Shown here one piece after another: positions 7,175 to 15,218 of a stretch of DNA of 34,886 nt (its first letter is position 1; each line of letters starts with the position of its first letter). The DNA is taken from NCBI GenBank assembly GCA_026552855.1, contig JAPMTX010000160.1, positions 1 to 34,886 on the forward strand. The letters run 5' to 3'. The notes beneath the pieces were generated by a model that saw only the letters and a program-made list of their open reading frames with translations, made no database searches and was not told where the DNA came from. The position numbers and the translations under genes were made by a program. The DNA is from Candidatus Methanoperedens sp. GTDB lineage: Archaea > Halobacteriota > Methanosarcinia > Methanosarcinales > Methanoperedenaceae.

Positions 7175-7312
7175 TTAATCTCCAAAAGTCTCCTTGTAGA
7201 GTTGTCGTCTGACCTTGCGAATATCTTTTAAGATTTTATCTTTTGTGATTTGCTTATCTTTTGCCTGAGATCGCAACCTGAGAAACAGTTCATGTATTTC
7301 TTTGGACTCCAT
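7175..7312 (-). CDS. Small 45-aa charged protein
   Basis: The minus strand encodes MESKEIHELFLRLRSQAKDK followed by a basic helix (ITKDKILKDIRKVRRQLYKE) and ends GD. A TATA-like element (7337-7344) lies about 28 nt upstream of the ATG, which supports a leaderless transcript and makes the ORF credible. Size, charge and helix content resemble small antitoxin-like proteins, but no toxin gene is adjacent and I cannot assign a family. It is convergent with the 40-aa ORF ending at 7164. Confidence 0.55.
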   Translation of the reverse strand: MESKEIHELFLRLRSQAKDKQITKDKILKDIRKVRRQLYKETFGD

Positions 7313-7336
7313 ATTGTATCATTACTTGTATTATTA

Positions 7337-7344
7337 CATATAGA
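7337..7344 (-). promoter_or_regulatory. TATA box for the 45-aa ORF
   Basis: TCTATATG on the minus strand is centred about 28 nt before ATG 7312. It sits in the 46-nt gap downstream of purL, so the small gene has its own promoter. Confidence 0.45.
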
Positions 7345-7358
7345 ATCATTACCCTGCT

Positions 7359-10289
7359 TTACCACCGCAAGGTCCTCTGCCACGCTTCCTTAAGCTCATC
7401 GATCCCAGCGCTCAGGATAACTTTCTCCCCGTCCATGACCATAAAGTTCTGTTGCGACGTAACCGCGCCTATGTCCGCAAATACATTGCCTCTCATGATC
7501 TCCTCGAACCTCTTCACTTTGTTCGGCGCCACTGTCACCACGAAGCGGCTCTGCGATTCGGAGAACAGTATTGTGTCGGCGCGCTTTATGTTCTCGACCG
7601 GCACTTTCGTGAGTTCGACTGTCATCCCCAGATCGCCTGAGAACGCGCTCTCAGCCAGCGCCACCCCGAGACCGCCGTCGGAGCAATCATGGCATGATGC
7701 TACTACGCCTTCGCTGATGGCTTTTCCAAGCGCAATATAGAGCTTTTTCGCCGCCATGGCGTCAACTTTCGGCACATCATTTCCGACGAACCCGAGCGAT
7801 GCAAAGTATTCCGAGCCGCCGAGTTCATCTTTCGTCATACCCAGGACGTAAACCCTGTCGCCCTGCCGTTTAACGTCCATTGTCACCGCTTTGCGAACAT
7901 CCTCTATCTTGCCTATTGTTGAGAAGAGGACGGTGGGCGGTATCGATATCTTCCTTCCGCCTATCTGGTAATCGTTCTTCATGCTGTCCTTGCCTGAGAT
8001 GCAGGGCACTCCGTAGGCTTTCGTGTAATCATACAGAGCCATGTTCGCCCGCACAAGCTGCGCCAGCTTGAACTCCCCGTCAGGATTTTTCTCGGATTTA
8101 ACAGGGTCGCACCAGCAGAAGTTATCAAGACCTGCCACATGGTCTAACGAACCCCCGACCGAAACATGGTTCCTGACAGCCTCGTCGATTGCGCATGCGG
8201 TCATGTGGTATGTATCGATATCGCCGTACCTGGGGCAGATGCCGTTAGCAACGACAACGCCTTCCATGCTGTCAAGAAGCGGACGGATGACCGCGGCATC
8301 GCTTGGTCCATCGCATGTAAGGGGTTTGACCACAGAGCCAGCCTGAACTTCGTGGTCGTACTGTCGGATGACATATTCCTTGGAGCAGATGTTAAGACGA
8401 GAGAGAAGGGTTTTAAGGGTAGATGTCAGGTCTACGACCCCAAGAACGGGCTCTTCGTATTTCCTGGGCTCCCAGCGTGCATTGAGCCTCATGGTAGGAA
8501 GACCTTTATGCAGGAAATCCATATCCATGTAAGCCACTGTCCTGTCGCCGTGCTTTACATGGAACTTCCCGCTGTCAGTGAACGTCCCGATGACCGTAGC
8601 CTCAACATCCCTGAGCTTTGAAAGAGCAAGGAAATCATCTATCTTCTCAGGCGGGACTGCAAGCGTCATCCTCTCCTGGGATTCTGAGAGCAGTATTTCC
8701 CAGGGGTCAAGACCAGTGTATTTCAGCGGGCATTTTTCAAGGTTAATGAGACATCCTCCCGATAGCTGCGCCATCTCCCCCACAGAGGAGGATAATCCTC
8801 CTGCGCCGTTGTCAGTTATGGCGTTATACAGCCCCTTATCCCTGGCTTCGAGCAGGAGATCCAGCATCTTCTTCTGGGTTATAGGGTCTCCTATCTGGAC
8901 AGCAGTTACGGGAGAATCCTCATCCAGCTCCAGGGATGAGAACGTGGCGCCGTGGATGCCGTCTTTCCCTATCCTGCCGCCAGTCATTACTATCAGATCT
9001 CCGGGATGGATCTCTTTGATGTGCGATGGCTTTCCGTTTATCACAGCAGGCATTATACCGCCTGTGCCGCAGTACACAAGAGGCTTGCCCAGGTAGCGCT
9101 CATCAAAGACGATGCAGCCGTTCACCGTGGGTATGCCGCTCTTGTTGCCTCCGTGCTCAACGCCGCGCCGCACGCCTTCAAATATCCTCTTGGGATGGAG
9201 GAGGCGCGGGGGCAGCTCCTTATCGTAGAACGGCGAGGCGAAGCAGAAAACATCCGTATTAAATATCAACCGCGCGCCCATGCCTGTACCCAGCGGGTCG
9301 CGGTTCACTCCAACTATGCCTGTTATTGCCCCGCCGTAAGGGTCAAGTGCGGACGGTGTATTGTGCGTTTCCACCTTCATCACGAGGTTATAGTCATCGT
9401 TGAATTTTATTACACCCGCATTGTCCGTAAAAACAGAGACAAGCCAGGGTTTATTTATCTCTTTAGTTGACCGTTTTATAAAAGTATTAAACAGGGAATT
9501 AATGGTCCTGGCTCCATTCCCGTCAGTATAAGTTATCAGGCTGTTGAATATCTTATGTTTGCAGTGCTCAGACCACGTCTGCGCCAGCACCTCTATCTCA
9601 ACATCCGAAGGCAGCGAGAGGTTAAGCGTCCCACGCTCTCTTTGTACAGCGGGGTCGTTGAAATATTCCCGGATAGCTTTCATCTCTGAGAGATCAAGGG
9701 CAAGAAGCCGGCTCCTGCTTATTTCTTTTAATTCGCTATCGCTTACATCCAGGTTCAGCGTCATGACCGAGGGTATGTGTTTTCCCCTGACAACGGGAAG
9801 GGGAAGGTGTACGCCCTTTTCCCTGTCCCAATCTTTGATCCCCACGATTTTCCACCTCTCGATAAGGCTGTTGGCAAGGAGACCGCCTGCGATCCTTTCG
9901 GCATCCTTTTCTGGGATTTCCCCTCTGATAAGGTATTGCTTTGAGGAATACACACCGTTTAATTGAGTTCCAAGTACATCTTCGGATGCTTTTTTCGCAG
10001 TAGCACCGACGTTATCTGTCACTCCGGGCTTGAATCCCACCTCGATCAGCCATGAGAAATCCTTCGCAAGAGGTCTGTCAGAAAAAACCTGTATCACAGG
10101 GTCGGCAAATACCTTTTCTCCGAGGAGCTTTATCTGCATCCCGGAAAGATCGGCGTCGAACATGTAGACATCTATTGTTCTGACAGATTCAACTTCGATA
10201 TGGAGGTCATCGATTATCCTCTTCTTAATGCCCTCTCCAAGGGCATCCCTCATTCCGTCTTTAAAACAGGTTTCGATTCTGCTGACCAT
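7359..10289 (-). CDS. purL: Phosphoribosylformylglycinamidine synthase, PurS-PurL fusion
   Basis: The protein (976 aa) converts FGAR to FGAM in purine synthesis, using ammonia from a separate glutaminase. Residues 1-150 look like two PurS-type repeats (about 1-70 and 78-150, the second with VGFKPGVTDNVG). A linker follows, then the synthetase core with QTWSEHCKHKIF (237-248), the nucleotide motif VMKVETHNTPSALDPYGGA and a repeated AIR-synthase-type half with SGKDSM and CHDCSDGGLG. There is no C-terminal glutaminase domain, so PurQ must be encoded elsewhere. It is longer than the usual archaeal PurL (about 700-770 aa) and shorter than the 1300-aa type. AGGAAAG precedes the ATG and a TATA box lies about 32 nt upstream. 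Confidence 0.94.
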   Translation of the reverse strand: MVSRIETCFKDGMRDALGEGIKKRIIDDLHIEVESVRTIDVYMFDADLSGMQIKLLGEKVFADPVIQVFSDRPLAKDFSWLIEVGFKPGVTDNVGATAKKASEDVLGTQLNGVYSSKQYLIRGEIPEKDAERIAGGLLANSLIERWKIVGIKDWDREKGVHLPLPVVRGKHIPSVMTLNLDVSDSELKEISRSRLLALDLSEMKAIREYFNDPAVQRERGTLNLSLPSDVEIEVLAQTWSEHCKHKIFNSLITYTDGNGARTINSLFNTFIKRSTKEINKPWLVSVFTDNAGVIKFNDDYNLVMKVETHNTPSALDPYGGAITGIVGVNRDPLGTGMGARLIFNTDVFCFASPFYDKELPPRLLHPKRIFEGVRRGVEHGGNKSGIPTVNGCIVFDERYLGKPLVYCGTGGIMPAVINGKPSHIKEIHPGDLIVMTGGRIGKDGIHGATFSSLELDEDSPVTAVQIGDPITQKKMLDLLLEARDKGLYNAITDNGAGGLSSSVGEMAQLSGGCLINLEKCPLKYTGLDPWEILLSESQERMTLAVPPEKIDDFLALSKLRDVEATVIGTFTDSGKFHVKHGDRTVAYMDMDFLHKGLPTMRLNARWEPRKYEEPVLGVVDLTSTLKTLLSRLNICSKEYVIRQYDHEVQAGSVVKPLTCDGPSDAAVIRPLLDSMEGVVVANGICPRYGDIDTYHMTACAIDEAVRNHVSVGGSLDHVAGLDNFCWCDPVKSEKNPDGEFKLAQLVRANMALYDYTKAYGVPCISGKDSMKNDYQIGGRKISIPPTVLFSTIGKIEDVRKAVTMDVKRQGDRVYVLGMTKDELGGSEYFASLGFVGNDVPKVDAMAAKKLYIALGKAISEGVVASCHDCSDGGLGVALAESAFSGDLGMTVELTKVPVENIKRADTILFSESQSRFVVTVAPNKVKRFEEIMRGNVFADIGAVTSQQNFMVMDGEKVILSAGIDELKEAWQRTLRW

Positions 10290-10316
10290 TGTTCTTTCCT
10301 TTTTAATGAACCCTGG

Positions 10317-10326
10317 ATTTATATCC
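10317..10326 (-). promoter_or_regulatory. TATA box of purL
   Basis: GGATATAAAT on the minus strand is centred about 32 nt before the purL ATG, which implies a very short leader containing the AGGAAAG ribosome site. Confidence 0.55.
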
Positions 10327-10417
10327 GTTTTGATAGGCTCGTTAGACGGTCATATTACGCTGTAGATGGTATAAAATAATATGTAGCCGGAGAAAGGGAG
10401 AATAACTTTTAGAAAAA

Positions 10418-10481
10418 GGATGATGATACCACCCCACTCCCTAACCTGCCTATTTTCCTCCTTAACTAATCATCATCATCC
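10418..10481. repeat. Inverted repeat enclosing a strand-biased 44-nt loop
   Basis: GGATGATGAT (10418-10427) and ATCATCATCC (10472-10481) are perfectly complementary. The 44-nt loop is C/T-rich on the plus strand and G-rich on the minus strand, with GG, GGG and GGGG runs. It lies about 130 nt upstream of purL and 230 nt upstream of the regulator gene, outside both inferred transcripts. It could be a small RNA, a protein-binding site or chance. Confidence 0.4.
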
Positions 10482-10584
10482 ATCTATAACATAGTAGCAC
10501 AGGTAAATATTCAGTTGTGAATTTGGTAATATTGAAATAGCACTCGGCTGGATTAAATAAGAAAAAATAACCAGAGATAGAATT

Positions 10585-10601
10585 CAGTGACACTATAGTA
10601 G
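10585..10601 (+). promoter_or_regulatory. Candidate operator, copy 1
   Basis: CAGTGACACTATAGTAG contains the perfect palindrome ACTATAGT and matches the second copy at 10691-10707 at 14 of 17 positions. It lies about 110 nt upstream of the RHH regulator gene and probably serves as a distal operator. Confidence 0.4.
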
Positions 10602-10671
10602 CATAGGATCGTTGAAGAGTATCTTTTCGCCGGGAACAGAAGACCGGAAATACCTGAAGTTTGTGTAAAAA

Positions 10672-10680
10672 GATTTATTA
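10672..10680 (+). promoter_or_regulatory. TATA box of the RHH regulator gene
   Basis: GATTTATTA is about 35 nt upstream of ATG 10711, placing the transcription start near 10702, inside the second operator copy. Confidence 0.45.
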
Positions 10681-10690
10681 GATACTAAGT

Positions 10691-10707
10691 CAGTGATACT
10701 CTGGTAG
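10691..10707 (+). promoter_or_regulatory. Candidate operator, copy 2
   Basis: CAGTGATACTCTGGTAG overlaps the dyad ATACT-ctggt-AGTAT (10696-10710), which ends right at the start codon of the regulator gene. Binding here would block its promoter, so autorepression is inferred. Confidence 0.45.
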
Positions 10708-10710
10708 TAT

Positions 10711-11757
10711 ATGGTAGTCAGGAAAAACATATCCCTGGAGAACAGCCATCTAAAAAAACTTGAGCCGCTGACCAAAAAACACAATGGTAACCTGAGCGCT
10801 GCAATCAGGGATGCCATTGATATTACCGAGACTGCACTCCATCGCTACGGTACTATCGAAAAAGCGGTCTCAGGTATTGCTGTTGACAGGAAGGAGCCGA
10901 CCGCGAGAGAAAAATCCATAGAGACAGGGAAAAATATACTGCTCAGCAGCCCTATTTTCATATGGATGATCAGGTACACCAGCGGTATACTGCTCGATAA
11001 AGAGATACTCGACGAGCTGCTTGATCCGCTGAAAATAAAAACGATCTCAGAACTGGATAAGCAGATAAATGATATCAGCAGCGAATCAGGGTGGAACTGC
11101 AAGATCTCCATATTCAGCATGGAGAACATAAATCCGTCATCAGCGACTGTTACGGTCGCAGGCGATAATGAGCATTACCGGGAATTTTTAGCCCAGCTTG
11201 TGGTAATGTTCCTTGTCTACAACAAAGGTCTTGATATTGATATTGTCCACAAAAGAGCCAGTATGATCCGCATCGATCTCAGGTTGAGGGAGGAAGGAAC
11301 GCAGCCGCTCGCTGCAAGGAAACATTTCGGTTACTTAAAAGAAGCAATGTGTGAATTCAGGGGAAAACAGGATTTCTGGAAGAGCCTTGTTGAGATTTAC
11401 AGTTCCCTTGATTATAATATCGTATCCATGTCCCGCGATCACTACGAAGAGCTGCTTGCAGGCAACAGGACCAATGATGCGGGTATGTTAGAATCCCTGT
11501 CAAAGAGACATATCTCAAGCGTACCTCACCCCGAGTTCTTAAAGTTGCTAAAGAAAACCCACGAATCCCTGCAGATCGTTGATAAAATCGAGATATCTGG
11601 CAGGAGTATTAACATATACCACAGCTATAAAAATGAAAAAGCCATACAGAAAATCCAGGACTATTATTTATCGCTGCTCAAAGCAAACGGACACGAATAC
11701 GAAGCGAAGTATTCTTCAAGCCTGATAGTACTGAACCACGTATGCTGCAAAGATTAG
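10711..11757 (+). CDS. Ribbon-helix-helix regulator with a large unknown sensor-like domain
   Basis: Residues 1-40 (VVRKNISLENSHLKKLEPLT, then LSAAIRDAIDI) have the strand-helix-helix pattern of RHH DNA-binding domains. The remaining 300 residues form an alpha/beta region I do not recognise; it includes SIFSMENINPSSATVTVAGD, a hydrophobic LVVMFLVYNKGLDIDIVH segment, a KHFGYLKEAMCEF stretch and a C-terminal HVCC. The protein is soluble by inspection. A fused effector-binding domain is likely, with DNA binding at the two similar sites upstream of its own promoter. Its only neighbours are divergent purL and the convergent methyltransferase-like gene, which ends 9 nt away, so its targets are unknown apart from itself. 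Confidence 0.7.
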   Translation: MVVRKNISLENSHLKKLEPLTKKHNGNLSAAIRDAIDITETALHRYGTIEKAVSGIAVDRKEPTAREKSIETGKNILLSSPIFIWMIRYTSGILLDKEILDELLDPLKIKTISELDKQINDISSESGWNCKISIFSMENINPSSATVTVAGDNEHYREFLAQLVVMFLVYNKGLDIDIVHKRASMIRIDLRLREEGTQPLAARKHFGYLKEAMCEFRGKQDFWKSLVEIYSSLDYNIVSMSRDHYEELLAGNRTNDAGMLESLSKRHISSVPHPEFLKLLKKTHESLQIVDKIEISGRSINIYHSYKNEKAIQKIQDYYLSLLKANGHEYEAKYSSSLIVLNHVCCKD

Positions 11758-11765
11758 ATTATTGA

Positions 11766-12806
11766 TTAGATTATCACAACCTTCCTGGCAAAATCCCTGC
11801 ACAGAGCCGCATGCTCAGCCGGATTCACTGATGGGAACGTATCGACCAGGCAGATGTCGCATCCTTTTACCTCTTTTCCAAGCGCCCTGATGTCGCCGTG
11901 GTATACAAAGATCTCAGTCCGTCCTTTAGCTTTTGCCACAAGCACAGGCTCACCACCGATAAGCTTACTTCGATCCGCCTCCTCAGCCTCCTCAGCCTCC
12001 TCAGCCTCCTCAGTCTCTATTCTCACGCCAAGAGCGCCTGAGTTCATCCTGATGTTCAGGATGGCGTTCTGAATCGCGGGAAGCCAGGCATCGTTGAGGA
12101 TAACCTTCTTTGCCCCGCCGAGCGTGCTTAAAAGACCGAGCATGCCCGGACCGCAGAGCCCGTCCACTATTACGGCATTATCAAGCTCTCCGTTAAGGTA
12201 CAGGGCTTCGATCTTATTTATTTTTGTGTTGTTGAATTCGATATGTACCTTTGACTGGTTCTTGTAAATGCAGAGTTCGCCGAACGTTGAAAATACCACG
12301 TCGCACCTCATATCGCATCCCGAGAGTAGCTCGTAAGTATGCGGCGCGCTGTCGGTATCCAGTATACCGATGCTCTTTGAGGGTGGACCAGTCCTTTTTA
12401 CAACCCCTTTTACCTCCGGGACATCGGATATTATTTTATCAGCCAGTTCACGCGTCACAGAATCCATAATGAGGACAAGGCTTTTATCTCCCAAACGGGG
12501 AGGGTACGGTATCTGGTAACCGAATGCTATAAGCGGCGTTCCGACCTCTCTCAGTGCAGCATCGCGGGGGAAGAGCCCGCTTTCTTTCAGTATTGCAAGG
12601 ACGTTCCCTATAACAAGATCAAGGTGCCTTTTGCCGCATTTTGTGCATCTTCCTGTACTGCTCTCAATATTCTCGTAAAAGGGGGCGCTCTTGTTGAACA
12701 AAGGGTCAGGGGGACACGAGCCGCATGCCATGTACATCTGGAAGAGTTCATTCAGTATCTCTTCAGCCGGGCGTACGCAATCCCCGCTGCATGTGGGACA
12801 GTTCAT
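11766..12806 (-). CDS. Zinc-ribbon protein with a methyltransferase-like domain
   Basis: This 346-aa protein starts with a cysteine-rich region: Cys3, Cys6, Cys10, then Cys28 and Cys31 (CGSC) and Cys54 and Cys57 (CTKC). The second half has a Rossmann-type motif AVIVDGLCGPGMLGLLSTLG (211-230), followed by KKVILNDAW, where Asp in NDA fits the acidic residue that binds the SAM ribose. It resembles an uncharacterised archaeal family predicted to methylate RNA or protein; the canonical catalytic NPPY-type motif is not seen (VDTFPS takes that place), so activity is uncertain. Residues 266-277 are an acidic repeat encoded by four perfect 9-nt units. The start is ATG 12806. Confidence 0.68.
   Translation of the reverse strand: MNCPTCSGDCVRPAEEILNELFQMYMACGSCPPDPLFNKSAPFYENIESSTGRCTKCGKRHLDLVIGNVLAILKESGLFPRDAALREVGTPLIAFGYQIPYPPRLGDKSLVLIMDSVTRELADKIISDVPEVKGVVKRTGPPSKSIGILDTDSAPHTYELLSGCDMRCDVVFSTFGELCIYKNQSKVHIEFNNTKINKIEALYLNGELDNAVIVDGLCGPGMLGLLSTLGGAKKVILNDAWLPAIQNAILNIRMNSGALGVRIETEEAEEAEEAEEADRSKLIGGEPVLVAKAKGRTEIFVYHGDIRALGKEVKGCDICLVDTFPSVNPAEHAALCRDFARKVVII
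11978..12013 (-). repeat. 9-nt tandem repeat inside the methyltransferase-like gene
   Basis: Four perfect copies of CCTCCTCAG (plus strand) are read on the minus strand as EEA repeats, giving EEAEEAEEAEEA. Copy-number change would alter protein length by three residues per unit without shifting the frame. It lies between the SAM-motif region and the following beta strand, probably in a surface loop. Confidence 0.8.
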
Positions 12807-12861
12807 AGGAGCATATTTTTTTGTTGATGTTAAATATGTATCGTGTAAAATTTCTATGGGC

Positions 12862-15207
12862 TTATTTCGCGCTTAAAACTTCGTGTATGGTTTTTAGCAA
12901 TCTCTCAGCAGTGTAAGGCTTTGGCAGGAAAGCATTTGTATACTCTGCTACGTTTTTAAGTTTATCTTTCTCTGCTAATCCGCTGACTGCTATAATTTTG
13001 ACTCCCGGGTTAATTTTACGAATCGCCCGGATGCTCGCATGACCATCCATAACAGGCATCATCATATCCATAAGAATAACTCTGATTTTGTCACTGTTTT
13101 GAGCATACACTGCTACCGCATCCGCGCCATCATTGGCTGTAAGTACATTATACCCGTATTTTTCCAGTGTCGAGATAGTAATCTCACGAACGGAATCCTC
13201 ATCTTCAGCAACAAGAACCGGTTCTCCATGCCCGCTGAGCAACTCAAGCTGCTGTTCCTCAACATTTTGTATCTCGGCTTTAATCGCCGGCAAATATACA
13301 CTGAATATCGCTCCCTTCCCAACTTCACTGTGCACGTCTATGAATCCGCCGTGGCTTTTCACAATAGCAATGGATGTTGAAAGACCGAGCCCTGTGCCTT
13401 TGCCAAATTCTTTTGTCGTGAAGAATGGTTCAAAAATCCTATCCAGTACTTTAGGAGGAATACCGATACCGGTATCCGAGACTGCAATGACAGCGTAAGA
13501 ACCGGCTATAGCTTCAGTATGCATACGTGCGTAATTTTCATCAATGAAAAAATTCTCAGCAGAAATTCTCAAGATGCCACCATCCGGCATTGCGTCGCGG
13601 GCATTCACGCACAGGTTCATTATAACCTGGTGCAGTTGTGTGACATCTCCTGAGATGGTAAAGAGATCTTTCTGTATATCGGTTCGGATTTCAATGTTTC
13701 TTGGAAATGTCTCTTTTGCGATCTTCTCAATTTCTGTGATAATATGCACTACCTGGAGGGGATTGCGTTCGCCCTCGATGCCCCGTGAAAATGAAAGAAC
13801 CTGCTTTATTAAATCAGCTCCGCGCTGTGAATTATGTTCAAGAATCGTAAGCAATTTCTGGCTCTGCTCATCTTTGAATTTTCCTTTTAACATTTGCAGG
13901 GACAGCATCATTGGCGTCAGCATATTATTAAGATTATGCGCTATGCCGCCTGCAAGAATGCCGATGCTTTCCATCCGCTGTGCTCGTAATAAGTGCGCTT
14001 CAAACATTTTCTTCTCAGTGATATTCTTGGCGATAACAGAGAGACCGGTCTTAGTTGGGTAAGCATTAATTTCAAAAATGAATTTCTTGCCACCAATCTG
14101 GAACGGATTCTCGAAACGCTGAGGTTGCTGCGTTTTTAATAATTTGATATAGAGCTGCTCCACTTTTGTTCCCTTCACATCAGGGAAAAGCTCGTAGAGA
14201 GATTTTCCAATAGCATCTTTCGCCAGAATCCCTGTTAGAGCTTCAGATGCCTTATTCCAATAGGTGTATCTTAAATCTCTATCCATCGCATAGAACAGGT
14301 CGTCAATGCTTTCAGTAAGCTCCCTGTAGCTTGCTTCGCTCTCCATCAATGCTTTGTTGGCTTCTTTAAGTTCTGCTGTCCGTTCCTGAACACGCAGTTC
14401 TAACTTATCGTGCGCTTTCTGCAGCGCCTCTTCGGCCCGCTTGCGCTCGGTAATTTCCTTTTCCAACTCCGTTTTGGAGGCGGTCACTTCTTTCAAATTG
14501 GCTGTCATCTGGTTGAAGGCGTGGGATAATTCGCCGATTTCATCCTGCCTTTTTGTTTCGATGGCATAATCAAGGTTTCCAGAACCGATGATTCCAATTC
14601 CAGTCTGTAGATCTGATATCGATTTTAGAGTGCGGCGATAAACTATCAGGTAGTTGGTGACAAAGTATGCACCGAATATTCCCAGCAGGGCAAAAATGAG
14701 TGTGAGATTTGTTTGCTCCAATTTATGTACCTGATCACGTGACATCTGCGCCAACCGTTCAGCATCAAAAGCCATTCCCTGGTTTTGAATTGCCATCCGG
14801 CTCCATGAGATCTGAAATAATGCCGGGTCGGCGCCCTGATTCTGGGATGTATTCTCAAGAGTCGATACCACATCGGCAAAGACTGCTTTCAACCGTTGCT
14901 GATTTGCCTTCATATTATTGACAAGCGTTTGTTGTTCCGGACTATTCGGGTTCAGATTTGACAGATGATCGGAAATCTGAGAAAATTTTGCCTCCCAGCG
15001 GGTAAGCTGCGAGCTTTCGTGATAAAGAAGATAATCGTTCGTGAGATAACTGAGCTCGCTGGCGTCACGCTCAATATTCTTGGCAATCTCTTCCTGCTTA
15101 TTAAGCCGCTCTACCTGCTGATTTGTGACAATTAAAGATGTGGCAATAATGAGCAATATTATACCGAAGATGACCATGCTGTTGATAAACTGGGTTTTGA
15201 TTTTCAT
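12862..15207 (-). CDS. Hybrid sensor histidine kinase with HAMP, PAS and receiver domains
   Basis: The protein (781 aa) has two membrane segments (about 8-28 and 168-188) flanking an extracytoplasmic helical sensor region, then HAMP (about 190-243), a coiled coil, a PAS domain (about 290-400), HisKA with the phospho-acceptor in GGIAHNLNN (His424), HATPase_c (NARDAM 535-540, DTGIG 578-582, GTGLGL 604-609) and a C-terminal receiver with phospho-acceptor Asp714 and Lys763. It starts 11 nt after the solute-binding protein gene, preceded by GCGAGG. The architecture is typical of bacteria (Desulfo- and delta-type kinases) and is probably transferred. No separate output regulator is present; the receiver has no DNA-binding domain. 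Confidence 0.93.
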   Translation of the reverse strand: MKIKTQFINSMVIFGIILLIIATSLIVTNQQVERLNKQEEIAKNIERDASELSYLTNDYLLYHESSQLTRWEAKFSQISDHLSNLNPNSPEQQTLVNNMKANQQRLKAVFADVVSTLENTSQNQGADPALFQISWSRMAIQNQGMAFDAERLAQMSRDQVHKLEQTNLTLIFALLGIFGAYFVTNYLIVYRRTLKSISDLQTGIGIIGSGNLDYAIETKRQDEIGELSHAFNQMTANLKEVTASKTELEKEITERKRAEEALQKAHDKLELRVQERTAELKEANKALMESEASYRELTESIDDLFYAMDRDLRYTYWNKASEALTGILAKDAIGKSLYELFPDVKGTKVEQLYIKLLKTQQPQRFENPFQIGGKKFIFEINAYPTKTGLSVIAKNITEKKMFEAHLLRAQRMESIGILAGGIAHNLNNMLTPMMLSLQMLKGKFKDEQSQKLLTILEHNSQRGADLIKQVLSFSRGIEGERNPLQVVHIITEIEKIAKETFPRNIEIRTDIQKDLFTISGDVTQLHQVIMNLCVNARDAMPDGGILRISAENFFIDENYARMHTEAIAGSYAVIAVSDTGIGIPPKVLDRIFEPFFTTKEFGKGTGLGLSTSIAIVKSHGGFIDVHSEVGKGAIFSVYLPAIKAEIQNVEEQQLELLSGHGEPVLVAEDEDSVREITISTLEKYGYNVLTANDGADAVAVYAQNSDKIRVILMDMMMPVMDGHASIRAIRKINPGVKIIAVSGLAEKDKLKNVAEYTNAFLPKPYTAERLLKTIHEVLSAK

Positions 15208-15218
15208 TTATCCTCGCC

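Larger units (their letters stand above)
10290..10710. other. 421-bp intergenic region between purL and the RHH regulator gene
   Basis: The region carries the divergent promoters of purL (near 10317) and the regulator gene (near 10676), two copies of a 17-nt direct repeat (10585-10601 and 10691-10707), and a long-range 10-bp inverted repeat (10418-10427 with 10472-10481). No ORF in it is convincing. Confidence 0.6.
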
